From positions 4,363,053 through 4,427,052 of the forward strand of contig CM035308.1 in assembly GCA_002900995.3 (NCBI GenBank): a DNA stretch of 64,000 bases, in the 5' to 3' direction. The stretch comes from Ganoderma boninense (lineage: Eukaryota > Basidiomycota > Agaricomycetes > Polyporales > Polyporaceae). The translations under genes and the position numbers were made by a program. A model generated the notes under the pieces. The model was not told where the DNA came from and ran no database searches. It saw nothing but the letters and a program-made list of their open reading frames with translations. Below, piece by piece: positions 32,222 through 43,389 of this stretch. Numbering within the stretch: position 1 is the stretch's first letter; each line of letters opens with the position of its first letter.

Positions 32222-33562
32222 ATGTCAGACAGGCATAGCTCGAGCATCCCACTCACGCCCGAACTGCTCGACCAGATCCTCCACTCACTATTTTTCCCCC
32301 CGTTCATCTTCGTCTTTCTTCAACTATCTTCCTGAATGTCTCTGCTCCTATTCTTCTCTTTCGTGCAGACCCCCGCCCCCACGCCCCCGTATCCAGTGGT
32401 CCTCGTCGACCTTTTACACTGGTCCGCAAAGTCCGTGGGTCGCCGTCGTGTTGGAAGCGGAGTCAGGACTGGGACGTGCACGAGCTGGTGTTGGAACGGC
32501 CACGATATGGCGATGGCAGCGGGAAGGAAACTGAGGGAAGTCGTTATCGATTCTGGCCACCAATCCTGTTTCACAACGCGGCGAGAAGTCCGGCAGCACG
32601 TTCGACTGCAGTCATGCTCGCCGCGCCGCGCCATTCTCGCCCCAGGCGCCTTTTCGCGGAATGGCGCGATCGTGCGTGACCTCTGCACTCCAGTCGGAGG
32701 TGCCGGTACAGTAAGCGGGCTGGCCTGACTTCATTCGGATGCGCGCGAAGGCTATATATGCAAATGAAACATCGCGCGAGCTCGCTCTGAGAGACCAAGG
32801 CCTGAGGCCCGAGACCTGATGGATGAAAACATGAATCAGGTTCCACCGGACGATGACCCGGCCCTTCTTCAGCAAAAGACGGATCCCGCACTTCGAGATC
32901 TTTGACAGGTTCATATCGTCTGGCCCGTTCGATCCCTTCGGTCTCCCTTTCTTCTCAAACTAGACCCGGAGCGGTTTGCAGGCATGCGCAGCACGCGCTC
33001 GAGAAGGTCGCCGCCTGCCCCGAGAGGAGCGACTCCGTCGACTGGCACGAAATCGTCTTGCGCTCCACGGTGGGCTCGGCGACTGAGTTTCTTTTCGAAA
33101 AGGACGTGCGCTCTCTCGACGTGCAAGATTTGGGGGTGACGTGCACCTGGTGAGCAGGTTCATGCGCTCGTTCAGGACGGGCTCGAAGCCGCCACGATGC
33201 GCAGGCGGTTCTTACAGTCGTATCACGATCGGCTGTTCGAGTTCTGGGACGATAAGATCGAGAGTTCCATGTGCGAAAACGTTGTAGACCCTGTCGTCGA
33301 GATGGATGGGAATGTGCTCAAGGACAAGGACGGGACGCTGAACATCCTCCTCGCAGGGCCCGACATAACGTGCACGCTGACATTCTTGCTGTTTGCGTTT
33401 ACAGTGCATCCTGCTGTGCTGAAGCGGTGGAAGAATCTACGGCTAGGATATGGCTGGTCCTTGGACACGGCCGAGCACAATGACATCCGCGAGATATGGC
33501 CGCGTCATCAGCGAGGCCCACACGGGTCTGGGTATGAGAACGGTCATATAGACACTGGTTGA
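32222..33562 (+). pseudogene. CYP63-like cytochrome P450 pseudogene 2
   Basis: N-terminal hydrophobic anchor ([14 protein letters not shown]), later FEIFDRFISS, SATEFLFEKDVRSL, RRRFLQSYHDRLFEFWDDK, and an I-helix region NILLAGPDITCTLTFLLFAF. The usual AGxDTT reads AGPDIT, losing a Thr. This reaches further than pseudogene 1, but ExxR and the heme loop are absent. Frames break several times. It lies behind NDUFV1 fragment 4, as its cousins do behind fragments 2 and 5. Confidence 0.65.
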
Positions 33563-34232
33563 GACCTAGGTGTGCATTCCCTGAATCGTCCTCTGGATGT
33601 CCGGTTTCAAGGTTATAGAAGTATTCATATTCATTGTATTTATGGCCCTATTTACGGGTTGTCGCATGTCGCGCCCTCGCGTTGTCACCTTTTTCACCCT
33701 TGCACAAGCCTTGCCTTCAAATATCGTCGCCCAATGAGCTCATAGTCTCTCTTGATAAAATGTATGCGCGTTCAATAGATGATGTCGAACTCCGGGGATA
33801 GCGAGAGGCACACGCCAAGGCCTCGCAGACGATCCAAGAGCCAGCAACCCCGGAATGTCGAGTCAAATCTGCAGGCACATGAACTGAATTCCGACAACAA
33901 TAGACGGTTTTCGGTCTACTCTCTCGAATATTCGGATTCTGATGATCGACCGCAGTCGCATTCTGGCACTTGCCTCTTTTGTCGGACGTGCAAACTGTTC
34001 TGGGACAAGGTGACACACAGCATCGTGCCAGTACTTTGAGCGTGCTTTGTCCCTTTTTTACCCTGAAGGTAGCCTGGAGACCACACTGGCACGGTGCCAC
34101 CCACCATGCGTTCGAGCCGTCTGGAATAGGGAACTTGGTCGAATCTAGGCTCAGATGCACCGCACGCCCTCAGAATTCCAATCCTTGACCGCCACCGCCT
34201 CATCCCCTGCCAAAATCTGGCGGGATCGGACG
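33563..34232. other. No gene recognised (33.56-34.23 kb)
   Basis: Contains a segment (about 33,790-33,920) resembling 25,049-25,190; both are upstream of a B1 small-protein gene. Otherwise nothing seen. Confidence 0.45.
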
Positions 34233-34240
34233 TATAAGTA
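34233..34240 (+). promoter_or_regulatory. TATA box of small-protein gene B1-2
   Basis: TATAAGTA about 150 bp before the start codon, matching the layout at B1-1. Confidence 0.5.
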
Positions 34241-34383
34241 GCAGGCTGAGTAAGATGTCTTCCCAGCCATCCCCCAACCGCCACACCAACACAATCAACA
34301 AGTCCTCCCTGCGAAGGTGCGCCCACTATCTGCCTTATTGTTATTGTAATGTGAAGCCTCTCGGCCGTCTATCCAGCATTATT

Positions 34384-34788
34384 ATGCCCTACGCCAGCGT
34401 CCCGCCGCCTCCCCCGCCTGACGATCCCCGCACTCCAGCACTCTGGCACCTGTGGCGCTTGGTTGACTCGGGCGGCATCGACGACAGCTTCTTCGCGCCC
34501 GCCGTTCACTCGGACAAAGAGGAGGAGGTATCCCTGCCCTGGGAGTTTGAAGGTCGGACGTACACGTTGAAGAAGACGGCGTCTTCAGGGTCGACGTCCC
34601 AGGCCGTACGGCCCTACATCATCTACTCTATCTACCTGGGTCCACTTACGCCGAAGATACGATGCATGGTGGTCGAGATATACAACCCGAGGGCCGACGG
34701 TATCCGGGCCACTCGGGCAGCCTTCATGCGCTGCCTGGTGGACTTTGCCCGTAACTCGTTCATCTCGGTGTTGGGGAGTGAGGCTTGA
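34384..34788 (+). CDS. Small protein of the kinase cluster, family B1 (copy B1-2)
   Basis: 134 aa. Pro-rich start, TPALWHLWRLVDSGG, EEVSLPWEFEGRTYTLKK, YIIYSIYLGPLTP, then VVEIYNPRADGIRATRAAF and MRCLVDFA. Aligns with B1-1 along its length. No known domain. Stop to stop distance to kinase III-3 is 217 bp. Downstream, 34,872-34,982 is a clean 36-codon frame after a CTTGTAG acceptor (ending ARYARFVLKFIM and TGA) that is also conserved at B1-1, so the annotated end may not be the only C-terminus. Confidence 0.6.
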   Translation: MPYASVPPPPPPDDPRTPALWHLWRLVDSGGIDDSFFAPAVHSDKEEEVSLPWEFEGRTYTLKKTASSGSTSQAVRPYIIYSIYLGPLTPKIRCMVVEIYNPRADGIRATRAAFMRCLVDFARNSFISVLGSEA

Positions 34789-34871
34789 CGATGATTGTCT
34801 GCAGAGGTGAGCAGCCGAAAGTCCAGTGCATTTCGCTCAAAGATTTCAAGGACTGAATGGCTCGCTTGTAG

Positions 34872-34982
34872 GCTGTGAACCACCGTGTGGAACGGTTCAT
34901 TCAGTCCACGGATCTCCTGCAGGACAAGAAGCCACTGCCAGTTGCCCGTTATGCACGATTTGTACTCAAATTCATCATGTGA
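34872..34982 (+). other. Possible extra 3' exon of B1-2
   Basis: Open frame of 36 codons directly after an intron-like acceptor, ending in TGA. Its last third (VARYARFVLKF) matches VVHYARFVLNF downstream of B1-1. Protein-level conservation suggests coding. I could not find a donor used in both copies that links it in frame, so it stays separate. Confidence 0.35.
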
Positions 34983-35004
34983 ATGAATGAGTCGGATATG
35001 TACG

Positions 35005-36186
35005 CTAACTGCACCATCGGCCACGCGTGAGGAGAGTTCGGAGCATGGTCCTCGGAAATGCCACTACTGCCGTGAGGAGCTCCCCTACTCCCACTATCCA
35101 TCGGACGATCACAAGCATACTGCGTGCCCTGGCGACAGTCGGACGACAACGACATACGGACGTACATCCGACCTCTTGTCCTTGGAGCCACTTCGCAAAC
35201 AAAAGCGGTATCCGAGGCGTCGAACCTGGTGGCTCACGAATAAACGCAGTCTATGTGCCCAGCGACGCGTGCGTCCGTCAGCAGCAAACTCTTGGCACGT
35301 CTCCGAGCTGAAGCTTACCTTAGTCATGACCTCGAGCGTCCATCCGAGACAGAATACGTCCCAGGAGAACGGATCAAACGCCTTCATCTCCAACGGCGGG
35401 ACGATGTGCGTGCCCGGCAGCGGTACCGCGGTTTGAACACCGGGGCCGTGCTCGAACTGCCGGCAGCTCTCGAAATCGATGAGGTACACCCGTCCCGCCG
35501 TCAGCCGGGCATCGCGCTCGGCGTCTTCGGCTGTTGCGGCGACGATGTTGTATACGAAGATGTCCTAGGAAGACATCACGCGTCAGCCTGAATAACATAT
35601 CTGCTCGAAAGACAAACATACCATGTGAGCGATGCGTAGTCGATGCATGTGTTCGACGCCCTACGGTGGCATTAGCGGTGCAGCGTAGAGCTGTAGGAAG
35701 GGCCACACCTCAAGAATTTGATCGAAGACGGCGAGGATGGTGCTAGCACTGCAAGGGCAGGCTTCCCGTAGGGCGCTAACGTATGGCATCACCACCAATG
35801 GACGCTCGCACCGAATGAGTTCGTGGGGGATGGTGTGGTTGGTCGGAGACTCCGACTGTTGGTCGAGCAGGTCGTACATGGCTACCTCTGGTCTGGAGGG
35901 ATCAATGGCCTTGACGACATACACGGGCCCTTTCGTATCCAGCTCTGTCCTATATACCGTAAACTAAATCGGTACGAGGTAAACGTAGTAAATTCTGGGA
36001 TAGTGGGGGAGTGCTTACCGGTTGCAGGGGCCAGTTGACGGTGATTCCCCGCTTGAGAAGCTCGGGATGAGTGAGGAGCCAGTCTGGTATCTTGCTCATG
36101 ATGAGCTCGGGCTCGGGCTCGTGCTCGGAGGCATCGTCGGGTAAGTGCGAAACAGTGGAGGAGGGTGGTTCGGTCATGGCGGCCAT
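35005..36186 (-). CDS. Protein kinase-like protein, subfamily III (copy III-3), intact
   Basis: Exon 1 36,019-36,186, exon 2 35,709-35,963, then a 39-nt exon, exon 4 and exon 5 to TAG at 35,005, all in frame, about 318 aa. Landmarks: acidic N-terminal extension, [64 protein letters not shown] (DFE), [25 protein letters not shown]. Closest to III-1. Convergent with small-protein gene B1-2, the same arrangement as III-1 with B1-1, so the pair was duplicated together. Confidence 0.8.
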
Positions 36187-36479
36187 GGTCGGAGGACCGT
36201 CAGGCTGGCGCCGTTGGGGGTGTCGCACTAGAGAGCACTAGTCCCTACTGGCGCTCGCTTAGACAATAACGGCGTAAACACACAGTTGCCGACGGCGTTT
36301 TCCGGCATGGCGGAGCTGAAACCAGACGTCACAGGCTCCTCTGCCATCTGGTTTTCCTCCGAGTCGCACTATACGGGCCATCCAATAACTCCGGCAAGCG
36401 TTCACCGAGTCAGAGTCTGCACCAGCACTCGCGATCGACCCCTCGGAGCACGAATGAGAGTTTTAACATTCCTGAGACC
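36187..36479. other. No gene recognised (36.2-36.5 kb)
   Basis: Upstream flank of kinase III-3; nothing else seen. Confidence 0.4.
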
Positions 36480-36960
36480 CTCGAACGCAATACTTACCTG
36501 TACTTTAACGGTCGTAGGCAGCAAAAAGACCCCCCCCCCCCAAGCAGTGGGACGATAGTGGCAGACTCAGGCCAGAGCATCCAAGCGGGTCGTGTCCAGT
36601 TGCCCGTCAGCATACAGCGAATTCAGACGTCAGCATTTCCGGCCTGTAAAATGCGTGATCGTCAGAACTAGATAGCACTGCCAGTGGTGGCGAAGACAAG
36701 GAGGGTGGTCCTCTCTCCATCAGCAGTTCAAACAGCTTTTCTTTCCAGTAAAAATCCGCGAAAAGAGCGAGCAGCATCAACGAGGGGGACTCACAGATGT
36801 CGGTCAGCACCATGGAGCCGGCGGCGGCGGCAACCGTTGTGAGATTGAACGCCAACGTCGACGAGCCGGGGAGCCGGTAAGCTGCACTTGCAGGCGAGAA
36901 TGGATCGCGTGTAAGCACATGCTAGACATTGTGAACGCGCACTCTGTCTCGTGTGGCTGC
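36480..36960 (-). pseudogene. Subfamily II kinase remnant
   Basis: Pieces of exon 5 (GCSG-like codons and a match to the CHCRPTA region) and of the end of exon 4 (DFYWKEKLFELLMERG, matching DVYCMGKLFERLTE). A run of about 11 C residues at 36,530-36,540 lies inside. No N-lobe or catalytic loop remains. Confidence 0.55.
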
Positions 36961-36989
36961 CCGAGGCTCGCGACGGTGGCGAAAGAGGG

Positions 36990-37536
36990 AGATGGCGTCA
37001 ATGATGGCACACGGACGTAAAACAGACCTCGTTTCCCTTCTGTCATCGAGCGAAGAGACCCGGCATCCACGGTTCCTTCTCTAGGCTAATCATGAACCTC
37101 CCCTGGTCCAGGAAAAAAAAATTGGCGTCAGCGGTGACCATGGCTATTGCCTGCCTGTCAAGTACCATGACGTACCTCGACAATGCCTTCGAGCGTCCTC
37201 CCGACGATAGTAGACGTCCCAGGAGAACAGCGTCAGTCTCGCGTCGCATCGCGCATCGTCACATTCTTCAGTCGCACCGACGACATTGTGTGTATGGAGG
37301 CCCTAGAGCCCATGCATCAGTACGACATATCCGGCCTGTAAATCCGACTCACCCCGTGGGCGATATGTAAACGACGCAAGTGCTCTACACCCTGCGGAGG
37401 GTGCAGCGTCAGCGTGGCTCGCCGCACAGCCTGAGGGACTGTCACGCACGTCGAGAACGTGGTCGAAGGTAGCGAGGATGGAACTTGTCTTGCAGGAGCA
37501 GAAGTGCATTATTCGGCTAGCGAAGGGCATGACCAC
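36990..37536 (-). pseudogene. Kinase-like copy III-4, C-terminal part (split by a miniature LTR element)
   Basis: Decayed pieces of subfamily III: part of exon 5, a deleted exon 4 core (the match to CTCGAGCGTCC and GTCCCAGGAGAAC), the 39-nt exon (LRRLHIAHG-like) and the last part of exon 2 up to the MPF hinge, where the LTR element begins. Several frameshifts and a large deletion show it was already decaying. Joins 38,605-38,960. Confidence 0.6.
37532..37536. repeat. Target-site duplication (ACCAC) of the miniature LTR element, left
   Basis: ACCAC repeated at 38,605-38,609; a 5-bp duplication is the norm for LTR elements. Confidence 0.85.
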
Positions 37537-37720
37537 TGTTGGGAAAACCGTCGGAGGTCGAGCTGAGCAGCAAAAGCGAGTGGAATTCCGGTTGTCCTGT
37601 ACGTCGTCGTGGTACAGAGGCAAACGGATGAACTACAAAAATGTACAATCCCGCTCCGTATCGTACGTCGGAAAGTCCCGGCGAGCAAGCGCTCGCTTGC
37701 TCAAAATCCACGTTCCAACA
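37537..37720. repeat. LTR, left copy (184 bp)
   Basis: Base-for-base identical to 38,421-38,604 by eye; begins TG and ends CA, with short inverted ends TGTTGG/CCAACA. Confidence 0.9.
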
Positions 37721-38420
37721 CACCCCCACAAGCGTGCGCGTTGCGAGCAATGCAGAATCAGAAAGAAAACAGTCTGCGCACCCCCATAAACCAAAAGAAA
37801 CTTCAACTCCTCGGCAGCAACTCGGGGATCTTCTTCGGCTAAACAGGCACTCCGGCGCTCATCCATGGTCAGCGACCAATCATCTGCGCAAACGCTCGTG
37901 TGCGGCTCCGTGCGCTTTGACTCGGTGATCAGCGGGAAAGAGGGTGGTGTGGGGTTCGCCTGGGCTCGCAGCGTCGTCGTCGAGACACTGGAAGGGAGGG
38001 GAGGGGTCTCGCTCGACTCGTTCGTCGGGAATCAGCGGAGATCGGGGTAATCGCGTCGCATCGTCGTCGTCATCGTCGTCGGATCGCGGGGGGGAAGGGG
38101 GGTCTCTTCTCGGGTAGCTCTTCTCGGGCTCCTCATGTACTCGTCTCGGGGGGGAATATAATGGCAGGGGACTTATCTTCGAAAGCCATGCCTCAGCGCG
38201 CTCATCAGCAGCCTCTCGGGGCTCGTCAGCAGCGGCATCTCCTCGGTCTTCAACAACTGCAGCGAAGCAGTGTCATCGGGTGCGCCTCGCCAGGCGGCTT
38301 TGGGTAGCGACGAGCGAATCGATACTCGTGACGACGTCGAGGCGGCTCGGAACGGCGCGAGCTCGGACCTCCTTTAGCCCTATATTTTACTAGCCGGCTA
38401 GACTGGCTAGGATCCGTTTG

Positions 38421-38604
38421 TGTTGGGAAAACCGTCGGAGGTCGAGCTGAGCAGCAAAAGCGAGTGGAATTCCGGTTGTCCTGTACGTCGTCGTGGTACA
38501 GAGGCAAACGGATGAACTACAAAAATGTACAATCCCGCTCCGTATCGTACGTCGGAAAGTCCCGGCGAGCAAGCGCTCGCTTGCTCAAAATCCACGTTCC
38601 AACA
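38421..38604. repeat. LTR, right copy (184 bp)
   Basis: Identical to the left LTR and followed by the ACCAC duplication. Confidence 0.9.
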
Positions 38605-38960
38605 ACCACCAGCGCACAATGGCATCGGGTGACCTCATGGGAGACGGTGTGGTCGGTTGGAGAATCGGAGTGGTGATCGAACACATCGTAGTAGAAATCA
38701 GGCTCCGGTCTGGAGGGATTAATGGCTTTGACGACGTATATGGGACCCTACGGACGCCATTGCGTTGAGTATACCGGAAACTGTGACAATTTCACCAATG
38801 ATCAGCAGGAAAGCACTGGTTGCGGGATGCTTACCGGTTGCAACGGTTCGTGTAAAACGATCCCTGCTGCCAGTGATGCAGCTCGGGATGGTTGAGAAGC
38901 CAGTCCAGTATCTTAGTTATGTCCGACTCGGGCTCGATGGCATCGTCTGTAAGTAGAGGG
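38605..38960 (-). pseudogene. Kinase-like copy III-4, N-terminal part (split by a miniature LTR element)
   Basis: Starts near ILDWLLNHPEL and continues, after a frameshift, to a match of GIVLHEPLQP before a GTAAGC donor. Exon 2 shows [24 protein letters not shown] and ALVVMP, again with frameshifts, up to the LTR element. The start codon used by paralogues (MSKIPDW) has become ATAACT. A pseudogene before the insertion. Confidence 0.65.
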
Positions 38961-40012
38961 AGACATAGTACAGCTTGTTCTACCACCAGCTGGGTCGTGT
39001 GCAGCAAGGAGGCGAGTCGGAGGGGCCCGGCTCTCCAAAGACGAGCCGAGAATGAACTGTGTGACATCGCGTGACATTCTTCTCACGTGACCGTACCTTC
39101 GGAGTGACGAGTCGCACCAGGTGCGCAGTCGGGCTCCGAGTTCCTACCTACAGCAATCTTACCAGAACGAGACTGGGGATAGGCTGAGTCCTCGTGATGC
39201 ATTCATATATTGCTCCACAGGCCTCAGCCTGCAGCTAACAACCGTCAACGCGCTTCGGCATATGGGCAGCAGTCCCAAGCCCAAGTGAATCATCTTCAAG
39301 CCTTGGTCAACGTTTTAATGCGCGCTCAGGCTCGGAGTCCACCCGGGCCATGCAGTCTGCGGATCCATGCCAACCCCAAGCGCGGCCAGAAAGCTCCTCT
39401 CTCAGGATCGCATTTTCGTTCCCCCATATGAAATCCTCCAATTGTTGCCGAACACGTCGCCGACCTCTTTTACTAGTCTCTGGGTCCTTTCTTCTTTCTT
39501 TAGGTCGTGTGTCAGACCGGATATTTCCAGCTTATCGGTGCTAGCGTGCACGCGTTATCGATCCCCTCGTCCATTATTCCTCTTCCTGTACGCCTGTCAG
39601 ATCCCCTCGGCGGTCGCCTTGAATTTCAGCCCCGACGGCTGCTTTCGCCACGTTCCCCTATAGTCGCTGTGCGAGCACTCCAGCGCTGTCCGATTCCTAC
39701 CGTCTTCAACCCCCCCCGCGCAATATCCTCGAATTAAGTACGACGTACATCTCTTGCTCTCCGCCCTCACTGCTCAACCCTCTCTGCTTGTAGCGCATCC
39801 AGATCCCTCGAACGCTATCTGCTGTCTGGGCTTGTAAACTGAGATCGCGCCACTGAAGCCTCCCCCGCTCGCCACAAACTCTCATCCGATTCAAATCGCG
39901 GCAAGCAACCGCCATTCCCCTCTTGCTACGTCGTGAGTGAACGTCTCCTTCAACTCGAACGGCACCCGTTGGCTTTGTCTCATCTTCACGACTTGTGCGC
40001 TCGAACAGCGTC
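38961..40012. other. 5' flank of small-protein gene B2-1; no gene
   Basis: About 1 kb of pyrimidine-rich, intron-like sequence. Parts (about 39,560-39,660) resemble 49,450-49,540, the 5' flank of the paralogue B2-2, so it is probably duplicated promoter and leader. Confidence 0.45.
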
Positions 40013-40384
40013 ATGGCGACTGGTGGAGCCCTTCAGCACCTCGTTGACTACGTCAAAGACATGGATGCGAAATTCTTTTCCACTTCCACCGACTCCGGGC
40101 CCTCCACTGTCAATCAGACTTCAGGAGTGACCTCCTACCTCGGTGAACGCGTCAGCATTGCCAACGGAGGGTACTCCTCTGGCACGACGCAGAGGTCTCA
40201 GCACTATGTGGTCCATCTTGGCGGTCATCAGCCGGGCTATGCGCCGGAATTCAACATTTGGGTCGACGACGCCAAGGAAGACGACCCTGCCGCGAATAAG
40301 GTGGCCGTAATCGAAGGTCTCGAAACCCTGATCAAGGGCGAAGCGTGGAGGCATAGAAATATGGTCAGTACGGTGCCGGCGTGA
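40013..40384 (+). CDS. Small protein of the kinase cluster, family B2 (copy B2-1)
   Basis: 123 aa by the open frame. ALQHLVDYVKDMDAKFF at the start, YVVHLGGHQPGYAPEFNIW in the middle, AKEDDPAANKVAVIEGLETL near the end. It aligns with B2-2 at 49.8 kb and more weakly with the B1 family (a strand ending in LG/LS, Pro-rich turn, then a charged helix with K-D and AxxxxL). After the stop, sequence reading VKVAHNSN before GTGAGC resembles VPYKSN before GTGAGC in B2-2, so a second exon is likely and the last residues are uncertain. Convergent with kinase II-d, 210 bp between stops. Confidence 0.55.
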   Translation: MATGGALQHLVDYVKDMDAKFFSTSTDSGPSTVNQTSGVTSYLGERVSIANGGYSSGTTQRSQHYVVHLGGHQPGYAPEFNIWVDDAKEDDPAANKVAVIEGLETLIKGEAWRHRNMVSTVPA

Positions 40385-40594
40385 AAGTCGCCCACAATTC
40401 TAACGTGAGCATGATGTCCCTTGCTTGGGAAATCGAATCCACGAGTATGCTAATCGTGCTTCTACAGTCATGTTGGCACTTGGGAAGGTCGGTGTATTGC
40501 TCCTCTAGTGGCGAGGAAGAATACAGCATCCTGATTGGTGTAGTACACTGTAACCGGCATTCGCATGTAAACCTACTACGTGACAACGGCTTTC

Positions 40595-41735
40595 CTAACG
40601 ACGCGTAAGTGTTGAAGGACGCAAAGATACAACGAGTGCATAAACGGGGGCGAGGGGCTTTCCGACAGCCTCCAAGAGGTTCACAGTCCATCTTATGATA
40701 GTAAACACTACGAGAACTCTCCGAGCGGTGGGACGACAATGGCAGATGCCCGAGCATCCACGTTCCTCGCCAATGACCCACTGGCACAGCTTCGCCAAGA
40801 ACCAAGGCGGTGAAGATTCCCAGAACCCCTCCTGTGATGTTTTATCGCAGCCGCAATCAGCTACGATGGCTGCCGAAAGGGAGAGGGGGAAGACTAACCT
40901 TCGCCAGCCGATCAAACAACTGTCCCATGCAGTACACGTCCCACGAGTACGGGTCGAAAGTGCTTCATCTGCAGTGGAGGCTTGTATTGGGTCGAGGGCA
41001 GCTCGATGGCCGGCTGGAGGCCGGGCCCCCATCCCAATTGCCGTGACCTGTCGAAGTCGATGATATAGACCCTCCCCGCCTTCGTTTCGGGATACTTTTT
41101 CTCGCTCTCCTCCAGTGCCACCATCACGTTTCCAAAGCACAGATCCTACGTTGCAGTTTATATAAGAAATAACATGCCTCGCGGAAGGTGTAAGACGGTG
41201 CGTACGATGTGGGCAATGCGAAGGCTGTGGAGGTAATCGACTCCCTGTCAACCGCATGAGAACCACCGGCAGCGATCGGATAAGTGTGGACCGTGCGCAC
41301 CTCCGCAATTTGATGGAACACTTTAAATAGAGCACATAACACCTTGAGGGAGCTCTTCTCTCGGAGGATGGGTCTGTTCGGGCGTAAAACAAACGGCATG
41401 ACGAGCAGAGTGCGGTCGGACCGGATGATCTCGCATGGGATGAGATGGTTTCTGGGGGACGTGTCGTGTTGGAGACGGTCGATGATCGCTTCCTCTTCGT
41501 TAGCAGGATCGAGCACTTTGACGACGATCTGGGGACGGTCGTGCCCGCTGGTAGCGTACACGCTGCCCTGGAAAAGGCGGGTTCGGTGAGATTGGCTACG
41601 TCGGTCCGACGGAGTTTGAGACACACTCACAATATTCAGTGGATAATGTAAGAGCACATTGCGTTTGATGAGCTCTGGATGTGTTTTCAAGGCCTCGGGG
41701 ACCTTGAGATGGTCAGGCAAATAATCATCAGACAT
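40595..41735 (-). pseudogene. Kinase-like copy II-d, one frameshift
   Basis: Exon 1 41,631-41,735 (YLPDHLKVPEALKTHPEL). Exon 2 has GSVYATSGHDRP, IVVKVLDP and LLVMPFVLR. Exon 3 is LHSLRIAHI. Exon 4 has DLCFGN and YIIDFDRSR, but one extra base at about 40,957-40,962 turns KAFDPYSW into KHFRPVLV. Correcting it restores DPYSWDVYCMGQ and an open fifth exon with GCSGICHCRPTARR. All else is intact, so this is either a very young lesion or a base error. Convergent with small-protein gene B2-1. Confidence 0.6.
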
Positions 41736-41934
41736 CGTCAAAGGAGAGAGAAATAGACCGCGGGACTACGACTCCTCGAACGCCACTGCATGCGCCCACC
41801 GACGGAACCCCGACCCCGGGCACCGCGATATGAGAAATCCGGAGTTGCCCGAGCCTGCGCCCACCGGCTTGGCCGCGCACGCGGCTAGCCGGCTCGCTCT
41901 CGTCCTCAGACCTCGCTCCCGTTCTCTCGGAACG

Positions 41935-43023
41935 ATGCCCTCGTCTTTCGATGCCCCAGACTGGCTCAAAGACCACCCCGACCTACTGAAGCCAGTGAGT
42001 CCCTGGCTCCTCTTCCTTTGTGGTGTCCGTGCCGATGTCAGTAATGAATCGCTTCCCAGCCTGACATGAGGGGCATATACTACACGGCCCGGCCGATAAG
42101 TTGGCACCACTGCCACTCACGTCGCAGTAGTCAAAGTCCTTGACCCCGCCATCGAGGAATGCTCCATCAATGAACGCTTGCGGCACAACCTGTCCTCTCC
42201 GAACCACCACGCCTTACCCTGCGAGATCATCTCCTCTGAGCCTCGTCTGCTCGTCATGCCGTTCGTGGGGAGCCTGAGGTTTCCTCAAGCTCATGGACCG
42301 GCCACTCAGCTTTTACCTGGACGTTTATCATCAAATCATCGAGGTGCGTCTCCGGCTTTCATCCCTTGAATGCGCCGACGTCAACGGTGCGGTTCTAGGG
42401 CGTCGAGTATTTGCACCGGCTGCAGATCGCGTATGTAGTGAGTGGACTACCTTGAGATGTCTTACTGTACTCTCGCTGATGGTATGTCGCGATGCAGGAT
42501 ATATGCTTCGGGAACATTAGATCTGCCTCTCAATACCATGCCGCAACCGACGCGCGACTCGTGACGGCAAAGGTGTATTTCATCGACTTCGGGCAGTCTC
42601 GACAGCTCGCTCTCGGACCCGGCCGCCAGCCTCCGATCGTTCTACCCTCAAGTCAGTGAAGAGGCCTGCTGGCTTTACCACGTTCGATCCGTACTCGTTC
42701 GACGTGTACTGCACAGGCAGGCTCATGCAGCGGTGTTTGATGGTGAGCACCACTGTTCACGAGCGAGATGGCTGACGCATTACAGAATTACACAGGACAT
42801 CTCCGAGGAAGAGAAGAATTATCCTTGGCTCGAGTCCTTCGCCCATATGTGGCTGGTCGGCAACAAGCGCGGGTGCACGCCCGCCTGCCGCTGTCGTCCG
42901 ACTGCCCGCCCCGCGCGTCAGGTGCTGACCGTGCTCCGATGGTTGGCCTATATCTGGGAGTTCCTCGACAGGACTCTCATCTCAGTGCGACGTCTCCTCA
43001 TCCTCGTCCCTCAGGGGAAATAG
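41935..43023 (+). pseudogene. Kinase-like copy I-7, multiply broken
   Basis: Closest to I-3. Exon 1 (41,935-41,994) lacks ten codons (RARGILLHQA) in frame. Exon 2 has an indel before VVKVLDP, an extra His codon in NHHALP and another frameshift after the VGSL motif. The 39-nt exon ends IAYV, so the catalytic-loop His is Tyr. Exon 4 has DICFGN and DFGQSR but loses one base after PSSQ, giving an immediate TGA. Exon 5 (GCTPACRCRPTARP) is open to 43,023. Clearly a pseudogene. Confidence 0.8.
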
Positions 43024-43389
43024 TCTTCTCATCGTGTACTCCAGCTTCTCAAGTCTTCCCATGAGATTTCCAACCACTCGCACGCATATAGTCGCCTCGC
43101 GGCCCGAGGACGTGGAGATGATCGTGTTCGTGCTCATCCACCCCCTCACATCGGGCGTGCGGTGCCGGACACGCGCACGGACTAGGGGGACGACCACCTT
43201 ATGCGCCAGCAGCCTAGCGTGGCCCAGACGCAGGACATACGCAGCCGTGCGCTCCTCAGCTGCCGGTGTTCGATGGTCTCAGCACTGCCGCAGCCTCTAC
43301 GATCTTGTACACTCTGACTGGGGGCATCGGAATAAATCAGCAAGTTTCGTGGGCCTAGGGACGAATCCGGCTGGGGGAACGCGAGGGAC

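Larger units (their letters stand above)
37537..38604. mobile_element. Miniature non-autonomous LTR retrotransposon (TRIM-like), 1,068 bp
   Basis: Two identical 184-bp direct repeats (37,537-37,720 and 38,421-38,604), each starting TGTTGG and ending CCAACA, flank 700 bp. A 5-bp duplication ACCAC sits on both sides. The interior has no gag, protease, integrase or reverse transcriptase; the longest frame (37,865-38,050) resembles nothing I know. A G-run next to the left repeat (GTGGGGGTG on minus) could be the polypurine tract, which would make minus the sense strand; I could not find a clear primer-binding site. Identical repeats mean a recent insertion. Confidence 0.85.

Noticed and set aside
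36530..36541. C-run as a functional tract
   Set aside because: A homopolymer in dead sequence; may be a length error.
40595..41626. Single 343-codon minus-strand gene
   Set aside because: Mixture of wrong-frame exon 2 and read-through introns of kinase II-d; the five-exon model fits the family.
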